DNA of 13,853 nucleotides from Shewanellaceae bacterium (GTDB taxonomy: Bacteria; Pseudomonadota; Gammaproteobacteria; Enterobacterales; Shewanellaceae), in contig JADHND010000021.1 in NCBI GenBank assembly GCA_016779685.1, forward strand, positions 1 to 13,853, given 5' to 3'. The position numbers were made by a program, and so were the translations under genes. Shown one piece after another: positions 7,186 to 13,853 of this stretch; positions within the stretch are counted from its first letter, which is position 1; every line of letters begins with the position of its first letter. The notes under the pieces are model-generated. The model had not been told where the DNA came from. It saw only the letters and a program-made list of their open reading frames with translations, and did no database searches.

Positions 7186-7671
7186 ATGAGCCGCTCTAAT
7201 TTAATTACCCGTGAAGGTTGGCAAGCTTTAGATGCAGAGTTAAAATTCTTATGGCGTGAAGAACGTCCACGCGTTACCAAGGTCGTTACATGGGCGGCTC
7301 AGTTAGGCGACCGTAGTGAAAATGCAGACTACAAAGAAAATAAACGTTTGCTTCGAAGTCTGGATCGGCGTATCCGCTATCTCATGAAACGTTTGGATCA
7401 AACTCAGATTGTTGATTATGCCATTAGTCAAGAAGGCAGGGTTTATTTTGGTGCTTATGTGGCATTAGAAAACGAAATGGCTGAGTCATTGCAATGTCGC
7501 ATTGTTGGCGTAGATGAGATCGATTTGAAGAATAACTTTATTTCAATCGTATCGCCAATGGCGATGGCGATGATAGGTAAGCAGGTAGATGATGAGGTCG
7601 TCGTACAAGCGCCTAAAGGTGAACAGATATGGTACATCAATAAGATACAGTATCATCCATTTACAGAATAA
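7186..7671 (+). CDS. greB: Transcription elongation factor GreB
   Basis: A 161-residue cytoplasmic factor that enters the RNA polymerase secondary channel and stimulates cleavage of backtracked transcripts. The N-terminal coiled-coil hairpin carries YLWREERP-like FLWREERPRVTK, the WAAQLGDRSENADY tip with catalytic acidic residues Asp42 and Glu45, and LRSLDRRIRYLMKRL. The C-terminal FKBP-like domain has VYFGAYVALE, CRIVGVDEI, ISIVSPMAMAMIGK and WYINKIQY. The WREERP block and DRRIRYL favour GreB over GreA, and the length matches GreB. The start follows a weak Shine-Dalgarno sequence (GGA) but aligns with E. coli GreB. It is divergent from tex, which also acts on transcription. It is followed 75 bases later by the hydrolase on the same strand. 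Confidence 0.97.
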   Translation: MSRSNLITREGWQALDAELKFLWREERPRVTKVVTWAAQLGDRSENADYKENKRLLRSLDRRIRYLMKRLDQTQIVDYAISQEGRVYFGAYVALENEMAESLQCRIVGVDEIDLKNNFISIVSPMAMAMIGKQVDDEVVVQAPKGEQIWYINKIQYHPFTE

Positions 7672-7684
7672 TCCCTTTATTTGC

Positions 7685-7725
7685 TTGAATTATGTTCACA
7701 TTCGCAGCTATCTTTAAAAAAGATA
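7685..7725 (+). promoter_or_regulatory. greB-hydrolase gap: AT hairpin and possible promoter
   Basis: A perfect 7-base AT-rich stem, TATCTTT / AAAGATA with loop AAA (7709-7725), is followed by TTTTG. It could be a weak terminator for greB. The same stretch offers TTGAAT (7685-7690) and TATCTT (7709-7714), 18 bases apart, as a possible promoter for the hydrolase. I cannot tell which role is real. Confidence 0.3.
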
Positions 7726-7746
7726 TTTTGTTATCAACGGTGGATT

Positions 7747-8574
7747 ATGTTTCATAAAGAGATAAATGGTAGTCAAATTCATTATTTAGATGTAGGTCAA
7801 GGACCAGTTTTATTGTTTGGACACGCCTTTTTGTGGGATTCGCTGATGCTGGCGCCCCAACTTGAAAAGTTAAGTGCAGAATACCGCTGTATTGTTCCTG
7901 ATTTATGGGCTCATGGAAAAAGCGGACACTTACCTCAGACGACCAATACATTAACGGATATGGCTCGTGATATGCTTGGGCTCATGGATGCGTTAAATAT
8001 TGATAAATTTGGTATTATTGGCGTATCTATTAGTGCGATGTGGGCTGCCGAGTTAGCTGTTTTAGTGCCGAAGCGGATTAAAACTTTGATTTTGATGGGG
8101 GCGGTGATTGGGATTTCGAGTGAGCAGTTGCATATGTTTTATTCGAATATGGTCGATATGGCTTTAAGTGAAGGCAAGGTACCCTCCGAATTAGTCGATG
8201 TCATGGGAGATGTGTTGCTCGCTAAAAAAAATGCGTCATCTATGCCTAAATTAATCAATTATTACACTGAAAATTTACAAAAAATAGAAAATGAAATGCT
8301 TGCGGACATTCTACAGATGTGCCGAATGCAATATGAACGCCGGGATATTTTAGATGAGCTTAGTAAGCTAACTTCGGTGCCGATTCTTATTGTTGTGGGA
8401 AATCAGGATTTGACCAGTCTAGGAGACCCATCACGAATTGATGCCATGCAGGCAGCTTTACCTCAATCATGCTTAGAGCGAATTGAAAACGCTGGTCAGG
8501 TTTTGACGTTAGAGCAGCCAGAAATAGTAACTGAAATCATTGAGAGTTTTTTAGTAAAGTCGAATTTTTCTTGA
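7747..8574 (+). CDS. Alpha/beta hydrolase fold protein with missing catalytic His
   Basis: A 275-residue cytoplasmic protein with the alpha/beta hydrolase fold of the small esterase/lactonase type. The oxyanion-hole region is FGHAF at 24-28, and PDLWAHGKSG at 51-60 is the usual block after strand 4. The nucleophile elbow is GVSIS, with Ser94; the position is normally followed by x-Gly but here by x-Ser. The acidic residue is probably Asp221 in VVGNQDLTS. At the C-terminus the usual NAGH-x-x-x-x-E-x-P reads NAGQVLTLEQPE: residue 251 is Gln (CAG) where the catalytic His belongs. The rest of the fold looks intact, and the reading frame is undamaged. A cap domain spans about 120-200. I chose ATG 7747 (GGTGG upstream, fits the family start) over the longer TTG 7681. 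The substrate is unknown, and it may be a pseudoenzyme or use another base. Confidence 0.85.
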   Translation: MFHKEINGSQIHYLDVGQGPVLLFGHAFLWDSLMLAPQLEKLSAEYRCIVPDLWAHGKSGHLPQTTNTLTDMARDMLGLMDALNIDKFGIIGVSISAMWAAELAVLVPKRIKTLILMGAVIGISSEQLHMFYSNMVDMALSEGKVPSELVDVMGDVLLAKKNASSMPKLINYYTENLQKIENEMLADILQMCRMQYERRDILDELSKLTSVPILIVVGNQDLTSLGDPSRIDAMQAALPQSCLERIENAGQVLTLEQPEIVTEIIESFLVKSNFS

Positions 8575-8587
8575 GTTTAAGTCATGA

Positions 8588-8622
8588 GACTTCACCGCCG
8601 ACTTCAGTCGTACGGTGAAGTC
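8588..8622. terminator. Strong compound hairpin between hydrolase and rho
   Basis: A perfect 10-base stem, GACTTCACCG (8588-8597) with CGGTGAAGTC (8613-8622), encloses a second 4-base stem, CGAC/GTCG, with loop TTCA. It lies between the convergent 3' ends of the hydrolase and rho, 8 bases past the rho stop. Position suggests a bidirectional terminator. However, no T-run follows directly on either strand, so it may instead be an RNA 3'-end stabiliser or a repeated genomic element. Confidence 0.6.
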
Positions 8623-8630
8623 AACGTCGA

Positions 8631-9896
8631 TTATGCTTTCGCTTTTTTCATTGCGGTGAAGAACTCGTCGTTGGTTTTGCTCATCGCTAATTTATCGATA
8701 AGAAATTCCATTGCGTCAGATTCTTGCATTGGATTAAGAATCTTTCTGAGAATCCACATTTTTTGCAATTCAGCATTCGCAGATAAGAGCTCTTCACGAC
8801 GCGTACCTGAACGATTAAAGTCGATAGCTGGGAAGATGCGTTTTTCCGCGATTTTCCGCGATAGGTGCAGTTCCATGTTACCGGTACCTTTAAATTCTTC
8901 ATAGATGACTTCATCCATTTTTGAACCGGTATCGATTAGAGCGGTTGCGATAATGGTTAAGCTGCCACCCTCTTCAATGTTTCTTGCTGCCCCAAAAAAA
9001 CGTTTTGGACGATGCAAGGCATTCGCATCGACACCCCCTGTGAGGACTTTACCGGACGAGGGCACAACTGTGTTGTAAGCACGTGCTAATCGCGTCATGG
9101 AATCGAGTAAAATGACCACATCTTTTTTGTGTTCAACTAAGCGTTTAGCGCGCTCAATCACCATCTCGGCAACTTGGACGTGACGACTGGCGGGTTCATC
9201 AAATGTAGATGCAACAACCTCGCCTTTAACGAGACGGCTCATTTCAGTTACTTCTTCTGGTCTCTCATCGATTAGGAGAACCATCAACTCGCATTCGGGA
9301 TGATTGTAGCTAATGCTTTGTGCGATATTCTGGAGCAATAAGGTTTTACCCGCTTTAGGTGGCGCAACGATTAAACCCCGTTGTCCTTTACCAATTGGGC
9401 TGACCAAGTCTAAGATTCTAGCGGTAATGTCTTCTGTTGAGCCATTGCCTCGCTCCATCCGCATCCGCGCCTCTGCATGCAATGGGGTTAAATTTTCGAA
9501 TAAAATTTTATTACGAGCATTTTCAGGCTTGTCAAAATTGACTTCATTCACTTTTAACAGTGCGAAATACCGCTCACTGTCTTTAGGGGGACGAATTTTG
9601 CCTGAAATTGTATCACCAGTTCGAAGATTAAATCGCCGAATTTGATTGGGCGAGACATAGATGTCATCAGGCCCCGCCAAAAAAGAGGAATCGGCACTTC
9701 TTAAAAAGCCAAATCCATCTTGCAGGATTTCAAGCACCCCATTACCAAAGATATCTTCTCCACTTTTTGAGTGTGCTTTTAGAATTGAAAAGATAATATC
9801 CTGTTTACGTGTGCGGGCGTGATTTTCAATACCTATTTGGGAAGCTAGTTCGACAAGCTCAGAGATAGGTGTGTTTTTTAATTCCGTTAAGTTCAT
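8631..9896 (-). CDS. rho: Transcription termination factor Rho
   Basis: A 421-residue hexameric RNA helicase/ATPase (E. coli Rho has 419) that ends transcription at rut-containing sites. The N-terminal helical domain (MNLTELKNTPISELVELA) is followed by the cold-shock-like primary RNA-binding domain (about 48-120, with GVLEILQDGFGFLRS and DDIYVSPNQIRRF). The ATPase core has Walker A APPKAGKT at 178-185, Walker B VVILLDS at 260-266, the Q-loop GKVLTGGVDANAL at 282-294, and the R-loop region in EEGGSLTIIATALIDTGSKMD. Everything expected is present and nothing is truncated. The start is the ATG with the standard MNLTELK beginning. It lies downstream of trxA on the same strand, but a good promoter and a leader of about 100 nt separate them, so rho is probably transcribed mainly on its own. 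Confidence 0.99.
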   Translation of the reverse strand: MNLTELKNTPISELVELASQIGIENHARTRKQDIIFSILKAHSKSGEDIFGNGVLEILQDGFGFLRSADSSFLAGPDDIYVSPNQIRRFNLRTGDTISGKIRPPKDSERYFALLKVNEVNFDKPENARNKILFENLTPLHAEARMRMERGNGSTEDITARILDLVSPIGKGQRGLIVAPPKAGKTLLLQNIAQSISYNHPECELMVLLIDERPEEVTEMSRLVKGEVVASTFDEPASRHVQVAEMVIERAKRLVEHKKDVVILLDSMTRLARAYNTVVPSSGKVLTGGVDANALHRPKRFFGAARNIEEGGSLTIIATALIDTGSKMDEVIYEEFKGTGNMELHLSRKIAEKRIFPAIDFNRSGTRREELLSANAELQKMWILRKILNPMQESDAMEFLIDKLAMSKTNDEFFTAMKKAKA

Positions 9897-9939
9897 GATT
9901 TAAAGATCTTGTTTTAGAAATGACAGGGTTGAGAAGACA

Positions 9940-10000
9940 TTCGAAGCAATCGAACTGGTGCGTGTGTTTGAGACTAAAACGTGCATAACACTACACACGC
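9940..10000 (-). promoter_or_regulatory. Structured rho leader
   Basis: The untranslated leader of rho holds an 8-base inverted repeat, GCGTGTGT (9960-9967) and ACACACGC (9993-10000), with a 25-base loop. Nearer the start is a 5-base stem, TTCGA/TCGAA (9940-9944, 9950-9954). In E. coli, rho is autoregulated by attenuation in its leader, so these folds may matter. That role here is inference. Confidence 0.4.
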
Positions 10001-10007
10001 TATCTAT

Positions 10008-10035
10008 ATTGTATCAAATAAACGAGAGATGTCAA
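10008..10035 (-). promoter_or_regulatory. Sigma70 promoter of rho
   Basis: On the minus strand a perfect TTGACA (10030-10035) is followed after 16 bases by TACAAT (10008-10013), preceded by TGA, an extended -10. This is the best promoter in the window. It predicts a start near 10001 and a leader of about 104 nt before the rho ATG. Confidence 0.7.
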
Positions 10036-10057
10036 AAGACAGTCGCTTGATTATTGA

Positions 10058-10384
10058 TTAAACATGTTCGTTGAGCAGCGTCGCCAGTTGTGGTTTGGAT
10101 TGCGCACCAATTTGGGTTGCTATAATTTCACCTTTTTTAAATAACAACAGGGTTGGAATACTACGGATGTTATACTTTGCAGCAACTTCACCATGCTCGT
10201 CAACATTAACTTTAGCAATTGTGGCTTTGCCTACAAACTCATCTGCAATTTCATCCAAAATCGGAGCAATCATCTTACAGGGACCGCACCATTCTGCCCA
10301 AAAGTCCACGAGAACAGGTTGTTCTGACTGCAAGACATCACTTTCGAAGTTTGCTTGCGTAATTTCAATAATATTTTGATTCAT
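10058..10384 (-). CDS. trxA: Thioredoxin 1
   Basis: A 108-residue cytoplasmic thioredoxin, the standard length. It reduces protein disulfides using electrons from thioredoxin reductase. DFWAEWCGPCKMIAP carries the redox cysteines at 33 and 36 and the buried Asp at 27. The cis-proline is Pro77 in IRSIPTLLLFKKG. I chose the ATG at 10384 because GGAGA lies 7 bases upstream and the length fits; an ATG at 10405 would add seven residues and lacks support. It sits in the conserved gammaproteobacterial arrangement, upstream of rho and divergent from rhlB. Confidence 0.98.
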   Translation of the reverse strand: MNQNIIEITQANFESDVLQSEQPVLVDFWAEWCGPCKMIAPILDEIADEFVGKATIAKVNVDEHGEVAAKYNIRSIPTLLLFKKGEIIATQIGAQSKPQLATLLNEHV

Positions 10385-10527
10385 ATTTATCTCCAATAAT
10401 GACATAATAAGTTGATTTTATATTTGGGTTTAATTGACGCTTTCGTTTATTAAGTGTGGGCAATGCTCGTTCAGGCATCAGGTTCTTGCATAAGATCTGC
10501 ATGTGCGAGCCATTTTTTGCAAATTGA

Positions 10528-10555
10528 TTGATTGGCACAGATACCTTAGTATAAC
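10528..10555 (+). promoter_or_regulatory. Candidate promoter of rhlB
   Basis: TTGATT (10528-10533) and TATAAC (10550-10555) are 16 bases apart, about 40 bases before the rhlB ATG. The -10 overlaps the trxA -10 on the other strand (10548-10553), so the two divergent promoters would compete for polymerase. No good Shine-Dalgarno sequence precedes the rhlB ATG. Confidence 0.4.
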
Positions 10556-10556
10556 A
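10548..10556 (-). promoter_or_regulatory. Candidate extended -10 promoter of trxA
   Basis: On the minus strand TGTTATACT is an extended -10 with 5 of 6 consensus bases. No clear -35 is present. It predicts a leader of about 155 nt before trxA. That leader contains GCTCG (10465-10469) and CGAGC (10506-10510), which could close a hairpin. It overlaps the candidate rhlB -10. Confidence 0.4.
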
Positions 10557-10594
10557 AAAACTACATCGTGATCCTACTAATGTGAATATATCAT

Positions 10595-11851
10595 ATGCAA
10601 GAGAAATACTTGACAGAAACACTTTGGACTGAATTTGCACTCCATCCCAAACTTATAGCGGCTTTGCACGCTTGTGATTTTCATTTTTGCACCCCCATTC
10701 AAGCCGCTGCCGTGCCTCTCTTGATGGAAGGTTCTGATGTGGCTGGTCAAGCTCAAACGGGAACGGGTAAAACCTTAACGTTTTTAGTTGGCATGCTCCA
10801 ACGAATGCTGATGCATCCAGCGCCAGTGGGGGCAGCGAATCAACCTAGAGCATTAATTTTAGCGCCAACCCGAGAGTTGGCGATTCAAATCCAGGCTGAT
10901 GCAGCAAAATTACAGCAACATATGTCTTTTTCTAGTGTCAGTGTCTATGGTGGAGAAGGGTATGAGCGACAACAAGCGTCTTTAGAGCAGGGCGTGGATG
11001 TTGTCATTGGTACCATAGGCCGTACCATCGATTTTTATAAAAAAGGGCTGCTTAAACTCGACCACATTGAAATTTTGGTCTTGGATGAGGCTGATCGGAT
11101 GTTTGACTTGGGTTTCATAAAAGATCTTCGCTATTTGCTACGACGCCTACCAGAGCCTCAAGCTCGGCTTAATTTACTTTTTTCAGCAACGCTCTCGCAA
11201 AAAGTAGAAGAATTGGCTTATGAGCATATGAATCAACCACAGAAAGTCGTTGTGATGCCAGCTCAGCGATCGAATCAGTCGATTCAAGAAGAGATTTTTT
11301 TTCCAGCTGTGGAGCATAAGATTCCTTTGTTATTGACTCTAATTGAAGAAGAGTGGCCCGGTAAAGCCATTATTTTTTCGAATACAAAAGATGCCTGCGA
11401 AAATGTATGGGGCTGGCTAAAAGCTGACGGGCATCGCGTGGGTTTGCTGACAGGTGATATTCCTCAAAATAAGCGTATTCGAACACTTGAGCAATTTATG
11501 AACCATGAATTGGATTTTTTAGTGGCCACCGATGTCGCAGCTAGAGGGCTTCATATTCCGAATGTAACTCATGTTTTTAATTTTGATTTACCGGATGACT
11601 GTGAAGATTATGTTCATCGCATCGGCCGGACAGGGCGAGCCGGTGAGAAAGGGCAAGCGATCAGTTTCGCTTGCGAGCGCTATGCCATGAATTTACTCGA
11701 TATCGAAACGTACATCGCTCATTCTATTCCTGTCAGTCGATACAATGAGCAAGCTTTGTTGCATGATTTGCCCAAGACACCGATGCGCTTGAAGAAGTCC
11801 CCAAGCGTAACCTCTCGAAAAAATACGCGTCGGCGGCGACATCATGAATAA
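10595..11851 (+). CDS. rhlB: ATP-dependent RNA helicase RhlB
   Basis: A 418-residue DEAD-box helicase. In E. coli it unwinds structured RNA for RNase E and PNPase in the degradosome. All core motifs are present: Q-motif FALHPKLIAAL and CTPIQ, Walker A AQTGTGKT (53-60), PTRELA (91-96), GTIGR (139-143), DEAD (164-167), SAT (197-199), LLTGDIPQNKR, VATDVAARGLHIP and HRIGRTGRAG. The C-terminal segment ETYIAHSIPVSRYN matches RhlB specifically. A short basic tail (RKNTRRRRHH) fits RNA binding. The GTIGRT position, usually GTTGRL, is a mild substitution. The start has no clear ribosome site but aligns with the E. coli N-terminus (LTE and FALHPK at the same distance). It is divergent from trxA, as in other gammaproteobacteria. 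Confidence 0.98.
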   Translation: MQEKYLTETLWTEFALHPKLIAALHACDFHFCTPIQAAAVPLLMEGSDVAGQAQTGTGKTLTFLVGMLQRMLMHPAPVGAANQPRALILAPTRELAIQIQADAAKLQQHMSFSSVSVYGGEGYERQQASLEQGVDVVIGTIGRTIDFYKKGLLKLDHIEILVLDEADRMFDLGFIKDLRYLLRRLPEPQARLNLLFSATLSQKVEELAYEHMNQPQKVVVMPAQRSNQSIQEEIFFPAVEHKIPLLLTLIEEEWPGKAIIFSNTKDACENVWGWLKADGHRVGLLTGDIPQNKRIRTLEQFMNHELDFLVATDVAARGLHIPNVTHVFNFDLPDDCEDYVHRIGRTGRAGEKGQAISFACERYAMNLLDIETYIAHSIPVSRYNEQALLHDLPKTPMRLKKSPSVTSRKNTRRRRHHE

Positions 11852-11870
11852 AGCCATCTAACCGTGGCTT
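11851..11870. other. Small inverted repeat after rhlB
   Basis: AAGCCA (11851-11856) and TGGCTT (11865-11870) form a 6-base stem with an 8-base loop, starting at the last base of the rhlB stop codon. It may act with the next hairpin in ending transcription. Confidence 0.4.
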
Positions 11871-11888
11871 AGCAATTTCGCCGTAAAC

Positions 11889-11909
11889 CCTCGCCCGAGC
11901 AGGGCGGGG
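11889..11909. terminator. GC-rich hairpin between rhlB and the SH3 protein gene
   Basis: CCTCGCCC and GGGCGGGG form an 8-base stem (one G-T pair) around loop GAGCA. It lies between two convergent 3' ends. No T-run follows, so it is terminator-like by position and stability only. Confidence 0.5.
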
Positions 11910-11914
11910 AGTGG

Positions 11915-12556
11915 TCACGACATCCAGCGTTTAGGCTTGCGCTGACGAGGTGAGGGCAAGTAAGGTATGATTAAGCCTAATACCAGCCCTAACCCCGCAA
12001 TTAAACCGCCTTGAAGCCACATTTGAGTATGCTGCCGCCCTTGCAGTGCATGAAGTTGTTGTTCGGTATCGTTAAGCACTTTTCGGTTCATATTCAACGT
12101 GTTGTTAAGTTGCTGTAAGTTCACTGTGGCAGTTTGCAGTTGCGTGGTTAGCATTTCTTTTTTCTGTATCAGATCATGGTGCATATTCTTAGCAGTAGAC
12201 AAGGCTTGTTGTGCAGTTGTTTCGGCTGCTTTTTTGGCTTGTTCAAGCTGCTGAATTTGATACCTAAATGTTTCTTTGGTGGTTATAAATTTGCTGTTGA
12301 CCCAACTATGACGCTTGTTGTGGTCAATAATTTCAGTAAAGTTATTTTGGGTATTATTGGTGATTTGAACTTGCTCTCCCGCTTTTAAGCGTGTAATCAG
12401 CCTAAATTCTTCTCCGGGACCTGAGCGTGAATAGGTATATAAATTATCGGAAATGTACCCCTTATGGGGTTGCGATGATGCGGTATTTTGGGTACTTGCT
12501 AGGCAGCTGCTATAAGCACTCACGAACAGCAGCAAGGCAAAGATAGGTCGTAACAT
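11915..12556 (-). CDS. YgiM-type membrane-anchored SH3 domain protein (TIGR04211-like)
   Basis: A 213-residue envelope protein of unknown biochemical function. A signal sequence (about 1-21) precedes a bacterial SH3 domain at about 33-92: YISDNLYTYSRSGPGEEFRLITRLKAGEQVQI, then HSWVNSKFIT. A long Gln-rich coiled coil (about 95-175) follows, then one membrane span (about 179-200, GGLIAGLGLVLGLIIPYLP) and a short basic end RKPKRWMS. This order, and the RSGPG and RWM(S/N) ends, match E. coli YgiM closely, so it is probably held in the inner membrane with the SH3 domain in the periplasm. I chose ATG 12556 because AGGAG sits 6 bases upstream; a longer frame to 12577 has no such support. Cys18 is not in a good lipobox. 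It follows pit by 43 bases on the same strand. Confidence 0.9.
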   Translation of the reverse strand: MLRPIFALLLFVSAYSSCLASTQNTASSQPHKGYISDNLYTYSRSGPGEEFRLITRLKAGEQVQITNNTQNNFTEIIDHNKRHSWVNSKFITTKETFRYQIQQLEQAKKAAETTAQQALSTAKNMHHDLIQKKEMLTTQLQTATVNLQQLNNTLNMNRKVLNDTEQQLHALQGRQHTQMWLQGGLIAGLGLVLGLIIPYLPSPRQRKPKRWMS

Positions 12557-12599
12557 AAATAGCTCCTCTGATATCAAACGCTAAGCAGCAGATGCTGTG

Positions 12600-13853
12600 C
12601 TAAATGGTGAAGATGGCCTGTAAGGCACTAAAAATCATAATCGAGATGAGCGCGCCAGCCGGAAGTGTGACCACCCAAGAAACCACAATGGTTCGAATCA
12701 TATTTAAATTCAGTGCTGCGATACCTCGGGCGAGACCAACACCTAAAACGGCTCCAACGAGTGTTTGGGTGGTTGAAATAGGTAAGCCTGTTCCCGATGC
12801 AATAATAACCGTACTTGCTGCCGCCAACTCGGCGGCAAAACCACGGCTCGGCGTTAGGTGAGTAATGCCTTGTCCAATCGTTGCAATGACTTTTTTTCCA
12901 TAGGTAGCAAGCCCTAATACAATGCCAGCTCCACCCAGTGGTAGGATCCACCATGCTAAGGTCGTTGTCGCTGCAATGCTTTGGTTTTGAATGGTTGAAA
13001 CGACGGCTGCAAGCGGACCAATGGCATTGGCGACGTCATTTGATCCATGAGCAAATGCCATACAACATGCTGTTGTGACCATCAGAATAGCAAATACTTG
13101 TTCAATGTTTTCGTATTGCTGCTCCCGGCTTTGCTTAAAGCGATGGTGAATATTTTGACGTTTTATCAAGGTGCTCCCCAGTAAGAAAATACTGAATGCA
13201 ATGCCACCACAGATAAGATAACTTTCGCTAGAGCTTAAATTCAAACCGAGATGCTTTAAGCCTTTTTTAACGGTCACGAGCGACATAATAAAGCCCGCCA
13301 GTCCCATGTAATACGGAATGTATTTTTTAGCTGCATCTAGCGGATTGGCTGCGTTAAAAATAAGCTTTTGCGAACTCACAAATAGGGTGTAGGCGATCAT
13401 GGCTGCAATACCAGGTGTAATAATCCATGAGCCAATGATGCCGATAACTTTGCCCCATTCAACAGCGTCCGCACTGGCGCCAACAACGGCGAAGCCAATA
13501 ATGGCACCAATGATGGAATGGGTTGTCGAGACAGGCCAACCTAGCCTCGACGCTAAAATCAACCACAGTCCTGATGCCAGCAAGGAGGCGATCATACCAA
13601 ATACCAGAATTTCAGGTGAGTTAACAAAAGCTTGTTGATCAATAATCCCTTTACGGATCGTTCTGGTGACTTCACCACCAGCTAGGTAAGCCCCAGCGAA
13701 TTCAAAAATGACCGCAATCACGATCGCTTGTTTGATGCTAATGGCTTTTGAACCGACCGAAGTACCCAGTGCATTGGCGACGTCATTCGCTCCAATACCA
13801 AATGCCATAATAAAGCCAAAAACAATGGATAAACTAATTAGCCAATGACCATA
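12600..13853 (-). CDS. pit: PiT-family inorganic phosphate transporter (5' end outside window)
   Basis: An inner-membrane low-affinity phosphate symporter of the PiT/PHO4 family. 417 residues are visible and the frame is open to the right edge (YGHWLISLSIVFGF precedes the first internal Met), so the true start lies beyond 13853. The two inverted-topology halves each show the family signature: GANDVANALGTSVGS at 21-35 and GSNDVANAIGPLAAV at 270-284 of the visible protein. They also have matching WPVSTTHSIIGA and LPISTTQTLVGA blocks. A charged central loop (about 230-255, RQNIHHRFKQSREQQYENIEQ) divides the halves. Pit genes often follow a PhoU-like DUF47 gene, which would be outside the window. 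The short gap before the SH3 gene has no strong terminator. Confidence 0.96.
   Translation of the reverse strand, partial: YGHWLISLSIVFGFIMAFGIGANDVANALGTSVGSKAISIKQAIVIAVIFEFAGAYLAGGEVTRTIRKGIIDQQAFVNSPEILVFGMIASLLASGLWLILASRLGWPVSTTHSIIGAIIGFAVVGASADAVEWGKVIGIIGSWIITPGIAAMIAYTLFVSSQKLIFNAANPLDAAKKYIPYYMGLAGFIMSLVTVKKGLKHLGLNLSSSESYLICGGIAFSIFLLGSTLIKRQNIHHRFKQSREQQYENIEQVFAILMVTTACCMAFAHGSNDVANAIGPLAAVVSTIQNQSIAATTTLAWWILPLGGAGIVLGLATYGKKVIATIGQGITHLTPSRGFAAELAAASTVIIASGTGLPISTTQTLVGAVLGVGLARGIAALNLNMIRTIVVSWVVTLPAGALISIMIFSALQAIFTI

Noticed and set aside
8494..8574. The hydrolase as a pseudogene.
   Set aside because: The frame is full length without stops or frameshifts and other motifs are kept; a changed catalytic residue alone does not show decay.
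8584..8904. A plus-strand open frame of 106 codons opposite the rho 3' end.
   Set aside because: It is a shadow of rho coding sequence, and its start lies at the edge of the hairpin with no ribosome site.
10365..10640. A minus-strand open frame of 91 codons across the trxA-rhlB gap.
   Set aside because: It covers both promoters, the trxA start and the rhlB start, has no recognisable domain or good ribosome site, and its composition looks like non-coding DNA.
1..13853. Mobile elements, CRISPR arrays, tRNAs or a defence system.
   Set aside because: No transposase, integrase, spaced repeats, tRNA-like cloverleaf or defence-type protein domain could be seen on either strand.

Overview
The window looks like a chromosomal segment of a gammaproteobacterium. 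Nearly every protein resembles, along its whole length, an Escherichia coli counterpart that I recall: CcmE, CcmF, CcmG, CcmH, GreB, Rho, TrxA, RhlB and the YgiM-type SH3 protein. The rhlB / trxA-rho arrangement, with rhlB divergent from trxA, is also a gammaproteobacterial hallmark. Base composition is moderate and somewhat AT-rich between genes. I cannot name the genus; a Legionellales-like relative is only a guess. I see no tRNA, rRNA, CRISPR array, transposase or phage gene, and no gene-free stretch longer than about 210 bases.

Layout. Positions 1-4886 hold part of a System I cytochrome c maturation (ccm) locus: the tail of ccmD, then ccmE, then ccmI on the opposite strand, then ccmF-ccmG-ccmH. 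CcmD/CcmE, CcmF/CcmG and CcmG/CcmH are joined by 4-base ATGA overlaps. The inverted ccmI splits the usual ccmABCDEFGH(I) order. Its divergent promoter region with ccmF contains a sequence resembling a Fur box. The proteins cover the haem chaperone (CcmE), haem lyase core (CcmF), reductive thiol handling (CcmG, CcmH) and apocytochrome chaperoning (CcmI).

Positions 4883-8574 hold a very divergent tex on the minus strand, whose stop codon overlaps that of ccmH; greB, divergent from tex; and an alpha/beta hydrolase whose expected catalytic His is Gln. Positions 8588-11851 hold a strong hairpin, rho with its own good sigma70-type promoter and a leader of about 100 nt, trxA, and the divergent helicase gene rhlB. 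Tex, GreB, Rho and RhlB all act on transcription elongation, termination or RNA turnover.

Positions 11889-13853 hold a terminator-like hairpin, a membrane-anchored SH3 protein of the YgiM type, and a PiT-family phosphate transporter whose start lies beyond the right edge. The last two are on the minus strand and probably co-transcribed.

This is mostly housekeeping DNA. I see no evidence of a wholly new multi-gene system. The points that merit a second look are the inverted ccmI with its possible iron-responsive promoter, the degenerate Tex, the His-to-Gln hydrolase, and the hairpin beside rho.
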